Shown here: piece by piece, positions 9,112 through 18,044 of the stretch
Numbering within the stretch: position 1 is the stretch's first letter
How the letters are laid out: every line of letters starts with the position of its first letter
Assembly (NCBI GenBank): GCA_947064765.1
Contig: CAMSWH010000007.1
Coordinates: 1 to 58,085, forward strand
DNA length: 58,085 nucleotides
Direction: 5' to 3'
Source of the DNA: an uncultured Clostridium sp.
Lineage (GTDB): Bacteria; Bacillota; Clostridia; TANB77; CAG-508
The notes under the pieces: generated by a model
Seen by the model: the letters and a program-made list of their open reading frames with translations, nothing else
What the model was told of the DNA's origin: nothing
Databases searched by the model: none
Made by a program: the position numbers and the translations under genes

Positions 9112-9305
9112 AAAGATGCATAGAAACTATTTTAATAAATTTAGCTAATTTATTAAAAGTAAAGACAATATTGTCTTTAGCAGTAATATTTACAGTATGT
9201 AGATTAACATTCAATAATGTAATAAGTGTAGAAGCATTTATGTCTATAGCATCAGCAATAATAACTTATTATTTTACAAAACAAAATGAAAATAAGGAGG
9301 AATAG
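9108..9305 (+). CDS. Probable holin (65 aa)
   Basis: Starts inside the stop of the previous gene. Two hydrophobic segments (about residues 20-34 and 42-57) separated by a short polar turn, ending in a charged tail (KQNENKEE). Size, topology and position immediately before the endolysin fit a phage holin that opens the membrane for the amidase. No family signature is strong enough to prove it. Confidence 0.6.
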   Translation: MKRCIETILINLANLLKVKTILSLAVIFTVCRLTFNNVISVEAFMSIASAIITYYFTKQNENKEE

Positions 9306-9308
9306 GAA

Positions 9309-10124
9309 ATGAACATAGTAGAAAAAAGTTATAGCTTAAATGGAGTTTTAAAGAAAAGAATAAAAACAGATACAATTTTCTTACATCATGCGTCAGCAAA
9401 AACATGTACACCAGAGCAAGTTGATAGTTGGCATAAACAAAGAGGTTGGACATGCATAGGTTATCATTTTTTAGTAAGAAAGGACGGAACGATATATAGA
9501 GGTAGACCTGAAAATGTAGTAGGTGCTCATGCAAGTAATCATAATAATACAAGTATTGGTATTTGTGCAGAAGGAAACTTTGAAATTGAAATAATGTCAG
9601 AAGTTCAAAAAAGAGCTTTAATAGAATTAGTATCATATTTAAGAAAGAAATATAATATTTCAAAAGTGCTAAGACACAAAGATATAGGAGCAACAGATTG
9701 TCCTGGAAAAAATTATCCTTTTGAAGAAATTGTAAATGGAAAAACTGATAATATCAAATACGAGGTTCATGTTCAAAATATAGGATGGCAAACTTGTAGA
9801 GAAAATGGAGAATTAGCAGGAACAACAGGACAAGGATTAAGAATTGAAGCTATTAAAATTTATGCTGATATTCCTATAAAATATAGAGTACATATGGAAG
9901 GAAAAGGCTGGGGAGAATATGTTTCAAATGGATGTTTAGCAGGTACAATAGGAGAAAGTAGGCGAATTGAAGCTATTGAAATTGAAAGTTCTTCTAAACC
10001 AATAAAGGCTCAAGCTCATATTGAAAATATAGGAGATCAAGAAACTATTAAAGGTACTCATATTAAAATTGGAACAGAAGGACAAGCTTTAAGATTAGAA
10101 GCTTTAAGGCTAGAATTTATCTAA
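9309..10124 (+). CDS. Phage endolysin: amidase_2 plus three ChW repeats (271 aa)
   Basis: N-acetylmuramoyl-L-alanine amidase that cuts between muramic acid and the peptide stem. Zinc ligands visible: His26/27 in IFLHHAS, His123 in LRHKD and Cys131 in TDCPG; GYHFLVRKDGTIYRGRP and SIGICAEGNFE are the standard amidase_2 strands. From residue ~150 there are three repeats of the clostridial hydrophobic-W type (V..QNIGWQ....NGELAGT.GQGLR.EAI.I), the third one degenerate (GDQET instead of GW). No signal peptide, consistent with holin-dependent release. GGAGGAATAGGAA precedes the start. Last gene of the phage late operon. Confidence 0.92.
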   Translation: MNIVEKSYSLNGVLKKRIKTDTIFLHHASAKTCTPEQVDSWHKQRGWTCIGYHFLVRKDGTIYRGRPENVVGAHASNHNNTSIGICAEGNFEIEIMSEVQKRALIELVSYLRKKYNISKVLRHKDIGATDCPGKNYPFEEIVNGKTDNIKYEVHVQNIGWQTCRENGELAGTTGQGLRIEAIKIYADIPIKYRVHMEGKGWGEYVSNGCLAGTIGESRRIEAIEIESSSKPIKAQAHIENIGDQETIKGTHIKIGTEGQALRLEALRLEFI

Positions 10125-10275
10125 AATATTTATATACAATATAAAGTATGTATTATCCTTTTTTAGTATTATATTTGTTACCATAAATGACAATAGGTGC
10201 ATAAACTAATAAACAAATAATCACATTATATAATAAATGTGCATAGAAAAATAAATACTTGCATAAAATTAAAAT

Positions 10276-10359
10276 ATAAGTTACTATATAAGTAACTTAT
10301 AAGTTCGTAAGAACTCAAGAACTTGTATAGAGGTATGTTCGTCGCATATCTCTTTTTTT
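10276..10359 (+). other. Palindromes and terminator at the prophage end; possible small RNA
   Basis: The stretch 10125-10531 has no credible gene. It contains a perfect 10-bp inverted repeat (10276-10300, arms ATAAGTTACT/AGTAACTTAT), a GTTCGTAAGAAC hairpin (10303-10314), and a terminator (10329-10359: AGAGGTATG / CATATCTCT, then seven T). TTGCAT at 10258 with TACTAT 18 bases later could start a ~65-base RNA ending at the terminator, or the terminator may simply end the late operon. The right attachment site should lie hereabouts, but no integrase or second att copy is in the window. Confidence 0.45.
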
Positions 10360-10370
10360 ATGAAATAAAA

Positions 10371-10391
10371 CAGGCGGTCGTTGACCGCCTG
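10371..10391. repeat. GC-rich perfect hairpin (REP-like)
   Basis: CAGGCGGTC-GTT-GACCGCCTG, a 9-bp perfect stem, in an otherwise AT-only spacer. On the minus strand it is followed by TTTTATTT, so it may stop transcription coming from the right; equally it looks like an extragenic palindrome. Confidence 0.6.
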
Positions 10392-10531
10392 AAAGATTAT
10401 TAGTCTTAATTTTGTATAAGAATTTATATATAATAATAATTTTAAAATTTAAGTAGAATATTGAAGAAATTTGTGATAATATATTAAAAATATAATGAGA
10501 AAGGGCTGTATTGTATACAGGGTAATTAAAC

Positions 10532-11158
10532 ATGGAAGTTATAGAATTAAATCATCCATTAGTTTCACACAAATTATCAATTTTAAGAAATGAGAAAACA
10601 GGAACAAAAGAATTTAGAGAGATAGTAAGCGAGTTATCTACAATTCTTTGTTATGAAGCAATGAAAGATGCAAAATTAGAGGATGTAGAAATAAAAACAC
10701 CAATATGTAAAATGCAAGCTAAAGAATTAAATGAAGATAACTATGCATTTATACCAATATTAAGAGCAGGAACAGGTATGCTTGATGGGTTAATAAGAGT
10801 AATGCCAAATGCAAAAATAGGACATATTGGTATGTATAGAAATGAAGAAACATTAAAACCAGTAAAATATTATTATAAAACACCAAAAGACTTAGAAAAA
10901 AGAGAAGTAATAGTATTAGATCCAATGCTTGCAACAGGAGGATCTGGAATAGATGCACTAACAATGCTTAAAGAAAGCGGAGCTAAAAATTTAAAATTCT
11001 TATGTATAATAGCAGCACCAGAAGGATTAAAGAAAATGCAAGAAATACATCCAGATGTGCAAATTTATTGTGCAGCAATAGATGAAAAATTAAATGAAAA
11101 TGGATACATAGTTCCAGGACTTGGAGATGCTGGAGATAGAATTTTTGGAACAAAATAG
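10532..11158 (+). CDS. upp: Uracil phosphoribosyltransferase
   Basis: Makes UMP from uracil and PRPP (pyrimidine salvage, cytoplasm). 208 residues, the usual length. The PRPP loop [10 protein letters not shown] is at about residues 128-137, the flexible FIPILRAG segment at ~74-81 and the uracil-binding [13 protein letters not shown] at the C-terminus are all present. Start at the ATG giving [15 protein letters not shown], the typical N-terminus; the ribosome binding site is weak (CAGGGTAATTAAAC). It stands alone after the prophage end. Confidence 0.97.
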   Translation: MEVIELNHPLVSHKLSILRNEKTGTKEFREIVSELSTILCYEAMKDAKLEDVEIKTPICKMQAKELNEDNYAFIPILRAGTGMLDGLIRVMPNAKIGHIGMYRNEETLKPVKYYYKTPKDLEKREVIVLDPMLATGGSGIDALTMLKESGAKNLKFLCIIAAPEGLKKMQEIHPDVQIYCAAIDEKLNENGYIVPGLGDAGDRIFGTK

Positions 11159-11305
11159 ATTTGTATAAGATAATAATTTAGTAAAATGCAGAAATTAAAA
11201 AATATATAATTGAGAATTAAAGGAATATTAAAATTACAAAAAACATAAAATCAATAATTAAAATAATATAAGAATCAGAATATATAAAATAATAGGAGAA
11301 ATAAA

Positions 11306-12031
11306 ATGTTTAAAGGCAAAAAAGTAATTATATTTGATATGGATGGAACATTAATAGATTCTGTTGGAATTTGGAATGAAATAGATGAAAAATTAATAAA
11401 AGCAATTGGAGATGGAACTATTGACGATATTAATATTCAAGTTCAAAGGGATACTACATTAAAAAAGTTTGCAAGTAGTGAAGACTGTTATTTAGAATAT
11501 TGTAGATTTCTTAAAAATAAGTATAAATCAGATATGGAAGCAGAAGATATATTGAATTTAAGATATAAAATGACAAAAGATTATATTGAAAATGTGGTAT
11601 GCTATAAAAAGGATGCTGAAAAAGTAATATGTAGACTAAAAGAATTAGGTTTTAATTTAGCAATAGGAACAACAACTCATAAATCTAATATTGAAAAATA
11701 CAGAACTGTTAATAAAAATATAATTAAGAAAGCAAATTTAGATGATTATTTTGATGTAATTTATGCAAAAGAGGATGTGCAAAAAAGTAAACCAGATCCA
11801 GAAGTACATCAAAAAATAATGGAATTTTTTAATGTAAATCCAGAAGATTGTTTAATAGTTGAAGATGCTCTTTTGGGAGTTGAAGCAGCTAAAAATGCAG
11901 GAATAGATGTAATTACAATATATGATGAATATTCTGATTTTGAAAGAAAAGAGATAAATCAGATATCAATGTATAATTTTAAAACTTTTGAAGAAATGCT
12001 TGATTATATAAATGAGGAAATGAAAAATTAA
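11306..12031 (+). CDS. HAD-superfamily phosphatase (241 aa)
   Basis: Beta-phosphoglucomutase/Gph-like HAD enzyme. Motif I IFDMDGTLIDSV (residues ~8-19, nucleophile Asp10), a helical cap, motif II in AIGTTTHKS, the KSKPDPEVH lysine motif and motif IV VEDALLGVEAAKNAG are present, so it should be active. The substrate cannot be read from sequence; sugar phosphates and nucleotide monophosphates are common for this group. AGGAG ribosome site 8 bases before the ATG. Flanked by upp and a Ham1-type pyrophosphatase. Confidence 0.85.
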   Translation: MFKGKKVIIFDMDGTLIDSVGIWNEIDEKLIKAIGDGTIDDINIQVQRDTTLKKFASSEDCYLEYCRFLKNKYKSDMEAEDILNLRYKMTKDYIENVVCYKKDAEKVICRLKELGFNLAIGTTTHKSNIEKYRTVNKNIIKKANLDDYFDVIYAKEDVQKSKPDPEVHQKIMEFFNVNPEDCLIVEDALLGVEAAKNAGIDVITIYDEYSDFERKEINQISMYNFKTFEEMLDYINEEMKN

Positions 12032-12137
12032 TTAGGAGTTATAGAAAATTTTATAACTATTTATAAAAAAATTTAATAGTAGTTAATTGCAATTTATTAA
12101 AATTGTAAATTAAAAGTGTTTTTAGAAAGGATTTTAT

Positions 12138-12719
12138 ATGCAGGAAATAGTATTTGTAACACATAATAAAGGAAAAATTGCATCAGCTCAAAATTCTTTA
12201 AGAGATGTGAATTTTAAAATATATGAATATGAATTAGATGAGCCAAGAAGTGAAGATATAAGAAAAATATCAGAAGCAAAAGTAAGAGAAGCATATGAAA
12301 TTGTAAAGAAACCTTGTATAGCTTTAGATAGTGGTTTTTTTATAGATGAGCTTGGAGGTTTTCCAAAGTCTTTTGTTAATTTTTCTTTAGAGACTATTGG
12401 TGTAGATGGAATATTAAAACTAATGGAAGGAAAAGAAAATAGAAATTGTGCTTTTAAAGAGTGCTTATCTTATTTTGATGGAAAAGAATTATATCAATTT
12501 GAAGGATTACATAAAGGAACTTTATCAAAAGAAGTTTTAGGAAACGATACAAATAAGAAATGGTCTGATTTATGGTACATATTTATACCAGAAAATTATA
12601 CAAAAACTTTAGCAGAAATGACGGATAGCGAAAGAGCAAAAAGAAGTGAAGAAAGAGAAAAGAAATTAGCAAATTCAATGAGTGCTTTTGCTAAATGGTA
12701 TAAAGAAAATAGGATTTAA
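12138..12719 (+). CDS. Ham1/RdgB-family nucleoside triphosphate pyrophosphatase
   Basis: Removes pyrophosphate from non-canonical purine NTPs (ITP, XTP), keeping them out of DNA and RNA. THNKGKIASAQ at residues 8-18 is the substrate-binding start of the family, LDSGFFIDELGGFPKSF matches its DSG..(I/V)..L.GFPG motif (a Lys replaces the usual Gly), and MTDSERAKRSEE matches the common C-terminal segment. 193 residues, normal length. The Gly-to-Lys change and weak conservation of the centre suggest a divergent subfamily. Confidence 0.8.
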   Translation: MQEIVFVTHNKGKIASAQNSLRDVNFKIYEYELDEPRSEDIRKISEAKVREAYEIVKKPCIALDSGFFIDELGGFPKSFVNFSLETIGVDGILKLMEGKENRNCAFKECLSYFDGKELYQFEGLHKGTLSKEVLGNDTNKKWSDLWYIFIPENYTKTLAEMTDSERAKRSEEREKKLANSMSAFAKWYKENRI

Positions 12720-12795
12720 GATAAACAAGTTTCAGGGAATAATTTTTTATCATACTATAAATAGTATAAAAATAGTATGATTGGAGGTTATACAA

Positions 12796-13851
12796 ATGAG
12801 ACTAAAAACAATTTTAATGATAACCTTGATAGTTGCTTTTTTACCAATAAGTGTATTTGCTACAGTTGCATCTAGTAGTACAATATATGAAGGAATAGAT
12901 GTTAGTAACTGGCAAGGTTATATTAATTATGAAGAAGTAAGAAATAGCGGAATTGATGTAGTTTATATAAAATCAAGTCAAGGAACGAATATTATAGATG
13001 CGTATTTTAGGATAAATTACAACAATGCAAAAGCAAATGGATTAAAAGTAGGTTTTTATCATTTTCTGACTGCAAGAAATGAAGAAGAAGCAATAGAGCA
13101 GGCAGATTTTTTTGCGTCAGTTATATCTAATACTACTCCAGATTGTAAGCTTGCAATGGACTTTGAAGTCTTTGGTAGTTTAAGTATTGAAGAGATAAAT
13201 ACAATTTCTGAAATTTTTTTAGAAAGATTAAAAGAAAAAACTGGAAAAGAAGTTATAATATATAGTAATGCATCTGATGCACGAGATATTTTTAGTGCAT
13301 CTCTTTCAGAAAAATATCCTCTTTGGATTGCAGAATATGGAATTGAAGTTCCGAGTCAAACTAATTGGGAATTTTGGGAGGGCTTTCAATATACAAGTAG
13401 AGGAGAAATAGACGGAATAAGAGGATTTGTAGATAGAGATAGGTTTACAAATGATATATTTTTAAATGATAGTGTTCAGATTCCAGAAAGTGGAAATAGT
13501 GAAAACTTTAATCAAGACAGAGAGTACATAGTTAAAAGAGGAAATACTCTTAGCAGTATTGCAAGAATGTATAATACAACAGTAAGAGAATTAGTAATAT
13601 TAAATAAAATTCAAAATCCAAATTTAATATTTCCAGGAGAAGAAGTATTAGTTCCAATTAATGGAAATCCTCAAAATGAAGTAGAGTATCAAACAAATCA
13701 TATAATATATACAGTAGAGGCAGGAGATACTTTAAGCCAGCTTGCTTTAAGATTTAAAACTACAGTAGCAGACATAGCAAAACTGAATAATATAAAAGAT
13801 ATCAATTTAATTTATGTAGGTGAAAAATTAAAAATTGAAAATAATGAGTAA
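12796..13851 (+). CDS. Secreted GH25 lysozyme with two LysM domains (351 aa)
   Basis: ATG at 12796 chosen because TTGGAGG lies 8 bases upstream. Signal peptide ([21 protein letters not shown]). GH25 muramidase domain: GIDVSNWQG, the VGFYHFLTA strand and the catalytic AMDFEVFG (Asp-x-Glu pair), [18 protein letters not shown]. Two C-terminal LysM motifs ([17 protein letters not shown] and [17 protein letters not shown]) bind peptidoglycan. It is a wall-lysing enzyme exported by the Sec route. It is not next to holin genes, so probably a cell autolysin rather than a phage lysin. Confidence 0.93.
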   Translation: MRLKTILMITLIVAFLPISVFATVASSSTIYEGIDVSNWQGYINYEEVRNSGIDVVYIKSSQGTNIIDAYFRINYNNAKANGLKVGFYHFLTARNEEEAIEQADFFASVISNTTPDCKLAMDFEVFGSLSIEEINTISEIFLERLKEKTGKEVIIYSNASDARDIFSASLSEKYPLWIAEYGIEVPSQTNWEFWEGFQYTSRGEIDGIRGFVDRDRFTNDIFLNDSVQIPESGNSENFNQDREYIVKRGNTLSSIARMYNTTVRELVILNKIQNPNLIFPGEEVLVPINGNPQNEVEYQTNHIIYTVEAGDTLSQLALRFKTTVADIAKLNNIKDINLIYVGEKLKIENNE

Positions 13852-13983
13852 ATATTATAGAATTAATTAAAATATAATTTAATATATTAAAAACAGTAAA
13901 TTAAACAAAATATTTAATATTATAAGTAAAATTATAGATAATTATGTAAAGTAAAATAATTTACATATGTTTGGGAGAAGAAT

Positions 13984-14301
13984 ATGGATAAATTAGTAGA
14001 AGAGATAAAGATATTTAATGAAGAAAGACAGTGGGGAAAATTTCATACACCAGATAATTTAGCAAAATCAATTTCAATAGAGGCGGGAGAGTTATTAGAA
14101 TGTTTCCAGTGGGATGGCGAAAAATTTAATAAGCAAGAAGTTTATGATGAATTAGCTGATGTATTTACATATTGTTTACAACTTTCAATAACATTAGGTG
14201 TAAATCCAGAAGAAATAATATTAAACAAATTAGAAAAAACAAAAAAGAAATATCCAGTAAATAAAGCTAAAGGTGTGAGTACAAAATATGATAAATTGTA
14301 A
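13984..14301 (+). CDS. MazG-like nucleotide pyrophosphohydrolase (105 aa)
   Basis: All-alpha NTP pyrophosphatase of the MazG/dCTPase type: ISIEAGELLECFQW (E..E metal ligands) and YDELADVFTYCLQL (E..D) are in the right order and spacing; C-terminus KKYPVNKAKG is typical. Probably acts on damaged or excess nucleotides. GGGAGAAG ribosome site 5 bases upstream. Followed by a clear terminator at 14345. Confidence 0.85.
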   Translation: MDKLVEEIKIFNEERQWGKFHTPDNLAKSISIEAGELLECFQWDGEKFNKQEVYDELADVFTYCLQLSITLGVNPEEIILNKLEKTKKKYPVNKAKGVSTKYDKL

Positions 14302-14344
14302 TATGCATAATAAGAAAGAGTGGGAATTGATTTAGTTAGAAAAG

Positions 14345-14379
14345 TGACTTAATTTTAAAAGATTAAGTCATTATTTTTT
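14345..14379 (+). terminator. Terminator after the MazG-like gene
   Basis: TGACTTAATTT / GATTAAGTCA stem followed by TTATTTTTT. Confidence 0.85.
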
Positions 14380-14380
14380 G

Positions 14381-14582
14381 CTATAAAAATGAAAAAACTG
14401 GCGAATGAGCCAGAAAGAACAAATGAGTCCTTTTTTAGAGGTTCTGTGCGGTAGAGGGATTAATAGTCACTTTTATAGGTGCTACTGTTTTTTATTCTGT
14501 AGTAAGAGTATTACTGCATTGTCTCTTGTTCTATTTTTTCTTATATGATATAATAAACAAAATTTAACTAAAAGGATAAATT
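14381..14582 (+). other. Leader of the toxin-antitoxin pair, no gene seen
   Basis: CTGGC-GAAT-GAGCCAG hairpin at 14399-14414 and a short GC-richer patch (14430-14530) unlike its surroundings. A 43-codon ORF from ATG 14423 looks random. Immediately before the antitoxin, TATAAT lies near 14551 and AAAGGAT serves as ribosome site. The patch may be a relic of transfer. Confidence 0.4.
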
Positions 14583-14792
14583 ATGGATAATAATATTAAA
14601 TTTACAGTAATTGTTGATAAATTAAATTACCAAATATCAATGTTAAATATCGAGATTTCAAAAGATCCTAGCAATAATGAGTTAAATGAAAAACTTAATA
14701 AACTTTTAGCAGATAGAGAGAAATTATATAATGGTACTGCTGAAGATTTTGATAATTTAACTAAGAAATATGGAGATTTAATTAATGAATAA
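14583..14792 (+). CDS. Putative epsilon-type antitoxin (69 aa)
   Basis: Short, wholly helical, charged protein (KFTVIVDKLNYQISMLNIEI ... ADREKLYNG) ending eight bases inside the zeta-toxin gene, the arrangement of epsilon/zeta pairs, in which the antitoxin binds the toxin and blocks its ATP/GTP site. It resembles the epsilon2 class rather than the PezA class, because it has no helix-turn-helix domain; this is a judgement from size and context. Confidence 0.7.
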   Translation: MDNNIKFTVIVDKLNYQISMLNIEISKDPSNNELNEKLNKLLADREKLYNGTAEDFDNLTKKYGDLINE

Positions 14793-15798
14793 TTTAGATG
14801 AATTAACACTCAAAGTAGAAAAAATAATTAAAACTGAAAAATCTATAAATCCAGATATAAAATATCTTAATTCTTCACATTCTAGATTAATTGCACAAAT
14901 TATTAGTAACTATAAATTAAAACCTACAGAAGAAGAAAAGCCAAGTGCAGAAATGATATTTTTGGGAGCGCCAACAGGTGCTGGTAAGGATACTTTAGTA
15001 AAGAAAATTAAGTCAGATAATCCTGATAAAAAATTTGTGATTTTAAATATGGATATGTTTAGATATTATCACGAAGAAATTTCAGATTCTTCTGATACTA
15101 TAACAGATAAAGATTTTGCAGTAAAAACAAATCAAACTTCTTATGAACTTTATTATATTATTCAAGAAATAATTTTAAGAGAATTTCCAGGTATAAATGT
15201 AATTGTTACTGGAACTATGAGAGATTTAGAGTGGATTAAAGAAATCTTTAAGCGTTATAAAAAAGATGAAAAAACAAATTATACTACATCACTTGTTACA
15301 TTAGCAGTTCCTACTAATGAAAGCGCTTTTTCAACAATTGAAAGATATTTGAATATGGTAGATGTAAGGGGAAATTTGAATGCTTCGTTAAGATATACTT
15401 CTCTTGAATATCATAATGATACTGTAAAAAAGTTTCGCGAGAATTTACGTATTTTTGAAGAAGATTTTAAATTACATCCTGATAATAGATTATTTGATTC
15501 TATTAGAGTGTACCGTAGAACAAAAGATATTAGGGATCTTTCAGAAGATACTCTTGTATATGATAGTAACAATAATCCTGAACATAAATCTGCTTTTGAA
15601 CATATATACAATATAATGGGAACTAGTGCTAATATTAGTAATATTAGAATATATGATGTATTAAAAATAATTGAAAGAGATGCGGACTATCTAAAAGCTC
15701 AAGGATTATATACAGGAATTTTAGAAGATTTAAAAAGTATGCTTCCACAATTAAATAAAAAACTAGAATGCCATGATGACCCTGATATAATAGATTAA
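14785..15798 (+). CDS. Zeta-toxin family kinase (337 aa)
   Basis: Walker A GAPTGAGKDT (residues 61-70) and a following LNMDMFRYYHEE segment match zeta toxins, which phosphorylate UDP-N-acetylglucosamine and so poison wall synthesis; IVTGTMRDLEWI corresponds to the conserved strand before the lid. Longer than the minimal zeta domain, with an extra helical C-terminus (~residues 240-337). Uses CGC and CGT arginine codons more than its neighbours, hinting at transfer. Translationally coupled to the small gene before it. Confidence 0.85.
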   Translation: MNNLDELTLKVEKIIKTEKSINPDIKYLNSSHSRLIAQIISNYKLKPTEEEKPSAEMIFLGAPTGAGKDTLVKKIKSDNPDKKFVILNMDMFRYYHEEISDSSDTITDKDFAVKTNQTSYELYYIIQEIILREFPGINVIVTGTMRDLEWIKEIFKRYKKDEKTNYTTSLVTLAVPTNESAFSTIERYLNMVDVRGNLNASLRYTSLEYHNDTVKKFRENLRIFEEDFKLHPDNRLFDSIRVYRRTKDIRDLSEDTLVYDSNNNPEHKSAFEHIYNIMGTSANISNIRIYDVLKIIERDADYLKAQGLYTGILEDLKSMLPQLNKKLECHDDPDIID

Positions 15799-15848
15799 TG
15801 GTTGAATTTTTAAATTATATAATCAAAAAATAATAAAGGAGATAAAAT

Positions 15849-16385
15849 ATGAAAGTTTTAGTAGTATCAGATATACATGGATCATCTTATTATGCTGAAA
15901 AAATAGAAGAAATAGCTAAAAGAGAGAATCCAGAAAAAGTAGTTGTTTTAGGTGATTTATATTATCATGGACCAAGAAATGATTTAACAAAAGAATATTC
16001 ACCAATGAAAGTATCAGAAATTTTAAATTCTATGAAAGATAAATTATTAGTTATTAGAGGAAACTGTGATGCAGAAGTTGATGAAATGATTTCTGAATTC
16101 AAATTAGAAGATCATATAGTAATGGAAATTAATAACAAGAAAATTTATTTTACACATGGACATAAATATAATATTGAAAATATACCTTATGATGATTTTG
16201 AAGTATTAATTTATGGACATATTCATCAAGGATTTATAGAAAAAAGAGGAGATTATTTATTTGCAAATCCAGGTTCTATAGCATTACCAAAGGGTGGAAC
16301 TACCAATAGTTATTTGATTTTAGATGAAAACAAATTTATTTTAAAAGATATAGACGGAAATGTTATTCAAGAATATGAAGTTTAA
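15849..16385 (+). CDS. yfcE: YfcE-type phosphodiesterase
   Basis: Calcineurin-like metallophosphoesterase with all five metal motifs: SDIHGS, GDLYYHG, RGNCD, THGH and GHIHQG. 178 residues, as usual for YfcE/MJ0936 enzymes, which hydrolyse phosphodiesters in the cytoplasm. AAAGGAG ribosome site. Only 12 bases before the next gene, so likely co-transcribed with it. Confidence 0.92.
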   Translation: MKVLVVSDIHGSSYYAEKIEEIAKRENPEKVVVLGDLYYHGPRNDLTKEYSPMKVSEILNSMKDKLLVIRGNCDAEVDEMISEFKLEDHIVMEINNKKIYFTHGHKYNIENIPYDDFEVLIYGHIHQGFIEKRGDYLFANPGSIALPKGGTTNSYLILDENKFILKDIDGNVIQEYEV

Positions 16386-16397
16386 AGGAGAATAGCT

Positions 16398-16970
16398 TTG
16401 AAGATAGGAATAGATATTGATGGCGTTGTGTTAGATTATGAAAAAGGAATGCTTGCAAACGCAGAGATATTTGATATTGAAAAATGTAGTGGAAAAGGAA
16501 AAATATTTTCAGAAAAATATGGAATTCAATATAAATATGATTGGACAGAAGAACAAAGAAAACAATTTATATTTGAAAATTTAGGTAATATTTCAAGAGA
16601 AGCTGTTATAATGGCTGGAGCTAAATATGTATTATCAAAATTAAAACAGATGGGTCATGAGCTAATTATAATTTCTGCAAGAGGAACAGAAAGTGACGAA
16701 ATGATAACGATTGTAACAGATAAATTTGAAAGAGAAAATATTAATTTTGATAAATATTATTGGAAACAAACTGAAAAATTAGATGTTTGTAAATCAGAAA
16801 ATATAGATATTATGATAGATGATAATACAACAACATGTAAAAAATTATCAGATAATAAAATAAAAACAATATATTTTAGAGGAATTAGAGGCACTGATTT
16901 AGAAGAAGGAGAATATTTAAAAGAAGTTTCTAATTGGGGTGAAGTTTATAGATATATAAAAGGATTATAA
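16398..16970 (+). CDS. HAD nucleotidase-like protein (190 aa)
   Basis: TTG start chosen because AAAGGAG lies 7 bases upstream and the protein then opens with MKIGIDIDGVVLDYE, motif I of the 5'(3')-deoxyribonucleotidase (NT5C/YqfW-like) HAD group; motif II is in IISARGTES and motif IV in IDIMIDDNTTT. Probably dephosphorylates nucleotides. Second gene of a two-gene unit with the phosphodiesterase; terminator at 17019. Confidence 0.8.
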   Translation: MKIGIDIDGVVLDYEKGMLANAEIFDIEKCSGKGKIFSEKYGIQYKYDWTEEQRKQFIFENLGNISREAVIMAGAKYVLSKLKQMGHELIIISARGTESDEMITIVTDKFERENINFDKYYWKQTEKLDVCKSENIDIMIDDNTTTCKKLSDNKIKTIYFRGIRGTDLEEGEYLKEVSNWGEVYRYIKGL

Positions 16971-17018
16971 AGTGTAAAAATGCTGATGTTATTAGAGATA
17001 ATTTTTCAGATAGAAAAA

Positions 17019-17058
17019 TAGAGTGCTGATAAAGTAAAATTATCAGCACTCTAATTTT
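17019..17058 (+). terminator. Strong terminator
   Basis: Perfect 14-bp stem TAGAGTGCTGATAA / TTATCAGCACTCTA with a 7-base loop followed by ATTTTTG. Confidence 0.92.
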
Positions 17059-17193
17059 TGTTAAACATGAAAATTCTTTATACTTTTTTATTAAAATTTG
17101 TAAGTTTAGTTTGTATATTCCAAAAATTGTATGAAAAACTTTAAATAATATTGTAAATAATAAAGATATTATTTAATATAAAAGGAGAATTTT

Positions 17194-17850
17194 ATGGAAT
17201 ATAGTATAAACTTTCAAGACAATATATCTGCACAGGATTTTAATAATAGAGCAAATGGAACTCTTAATTGGATAAAAGAAAACAGAGATAAATTTGATTG
17301 GGCAAAAGATCCTAATGCATATGAAATGACAAATATGTTTCTTTTTGGGGCAAAATATGCGTCAGAAGGAAAAGAAATAGATATTCAAGCTTTAGATGAA
17401 ATGTGGAATATACGATCTAAAGATTTTGAAAATTGTAAGGTTTCAGAAAATAATTTTATATACAGTATATGTCAAGATGCACATAATGCAGCAGTAAATG
17501 GTAGAGTTTTGGTAAATGATGAAAATTCACATCATGCATTAAGAAAAATGGCAGGAATAGGTTTATACCTAAAGCAACAACAAAGAGATGGTCAAAAAGT
17601 GTGTTTTGATAATTTAACAGAATTGCAAACACTTATGGCTTCGAGCAAAACATTAAAAGGACTTCATAGAGATTTATTTGATAAATATAAATTTGGAGAT
17701 AATATAGAAGTTTTATGTAATTTAATGCTAGAAAATAACTTAGATGATAAAACAAAACAAGCATTATTAGCTTCAAGAGATGAATTGTTAACTGATGAGA
17801 AACCAAAAGAGTTACTTAAAAAAGAGAATAAAACTACTGAGGCAAGATAA
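17194..17850 (+). CDS. Uncharacterised cytoplasmic protein (218 aa)
   Basis: AAAGGAG 7 bases before the ATG. Soluble, mostly helical, with tryptophan and acidic residues at the front (ANGTLNWIKENRDKFDWAK) and a basic-acidic C-terminal tail (LLKKENKTTEAR). No signal peptide, membrane segment or motif that I recognise. It stands alone between terminators at 17019 and 17906. Confidence 0.75.
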   Translation: MEYSINFQDNISAQDFNNRANGTLNWIKENRDKFDWAKDPNAYEMTNMFLFGAKYASEGKEIDIQALDEMWNIRSKDFENCKVSENNFIYSICQDAHNAAVNGRVLVNDENSHHALRKMAGIGLYLKQQQRDGQKVCFDNLTELQTLMASSKTLKGLHRDLFDKYKFGDNIEVLCNLMLENNLDDKTKQALLASRDELLTDEKPKELLKKENKTTEAR

Positions 17851-17905
17851 AATTTTTTATGAAAAATGGATTATTAAATAAAAATAAGATATATAAATAA
17901 ATTTA

Positions 17906-17938
17906 AAGTTCTTACATAAAAATGTAAGAGCTTTTTTT
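17906..17938 (+). terminator. Terminator
   Basis: AAAGTTCTTACAT / ATGTAAGAGCTTTTTTT hairpin with a T run. Confidence 0.88.
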
Positions 17939-18044
17939 ACAAAAAATAAACGATTATACTGGAGTATTTTTCTTGAGAAAATACGGTTTATATGTTATAT
18001 TAGATACAAAATATAAAACAATAAATTTTATGTGAGGAATTAAA

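Noticed and set aside
10315..10533. Minus-strand ORF of 72 codons before upp
   Set aside because: It runs through the terminator and the GC-rich hairpin, whose translation gives the SGGQRPPV phrase common to such palindromes; not a gene.
14423..14560. Small ORF MSPFLEVLCGRG... as type I toxin
   Set aside because: No clear ribosome site and only the second half is hydrophobic; an overlapping frame looks more membrane-like but has no start codon.
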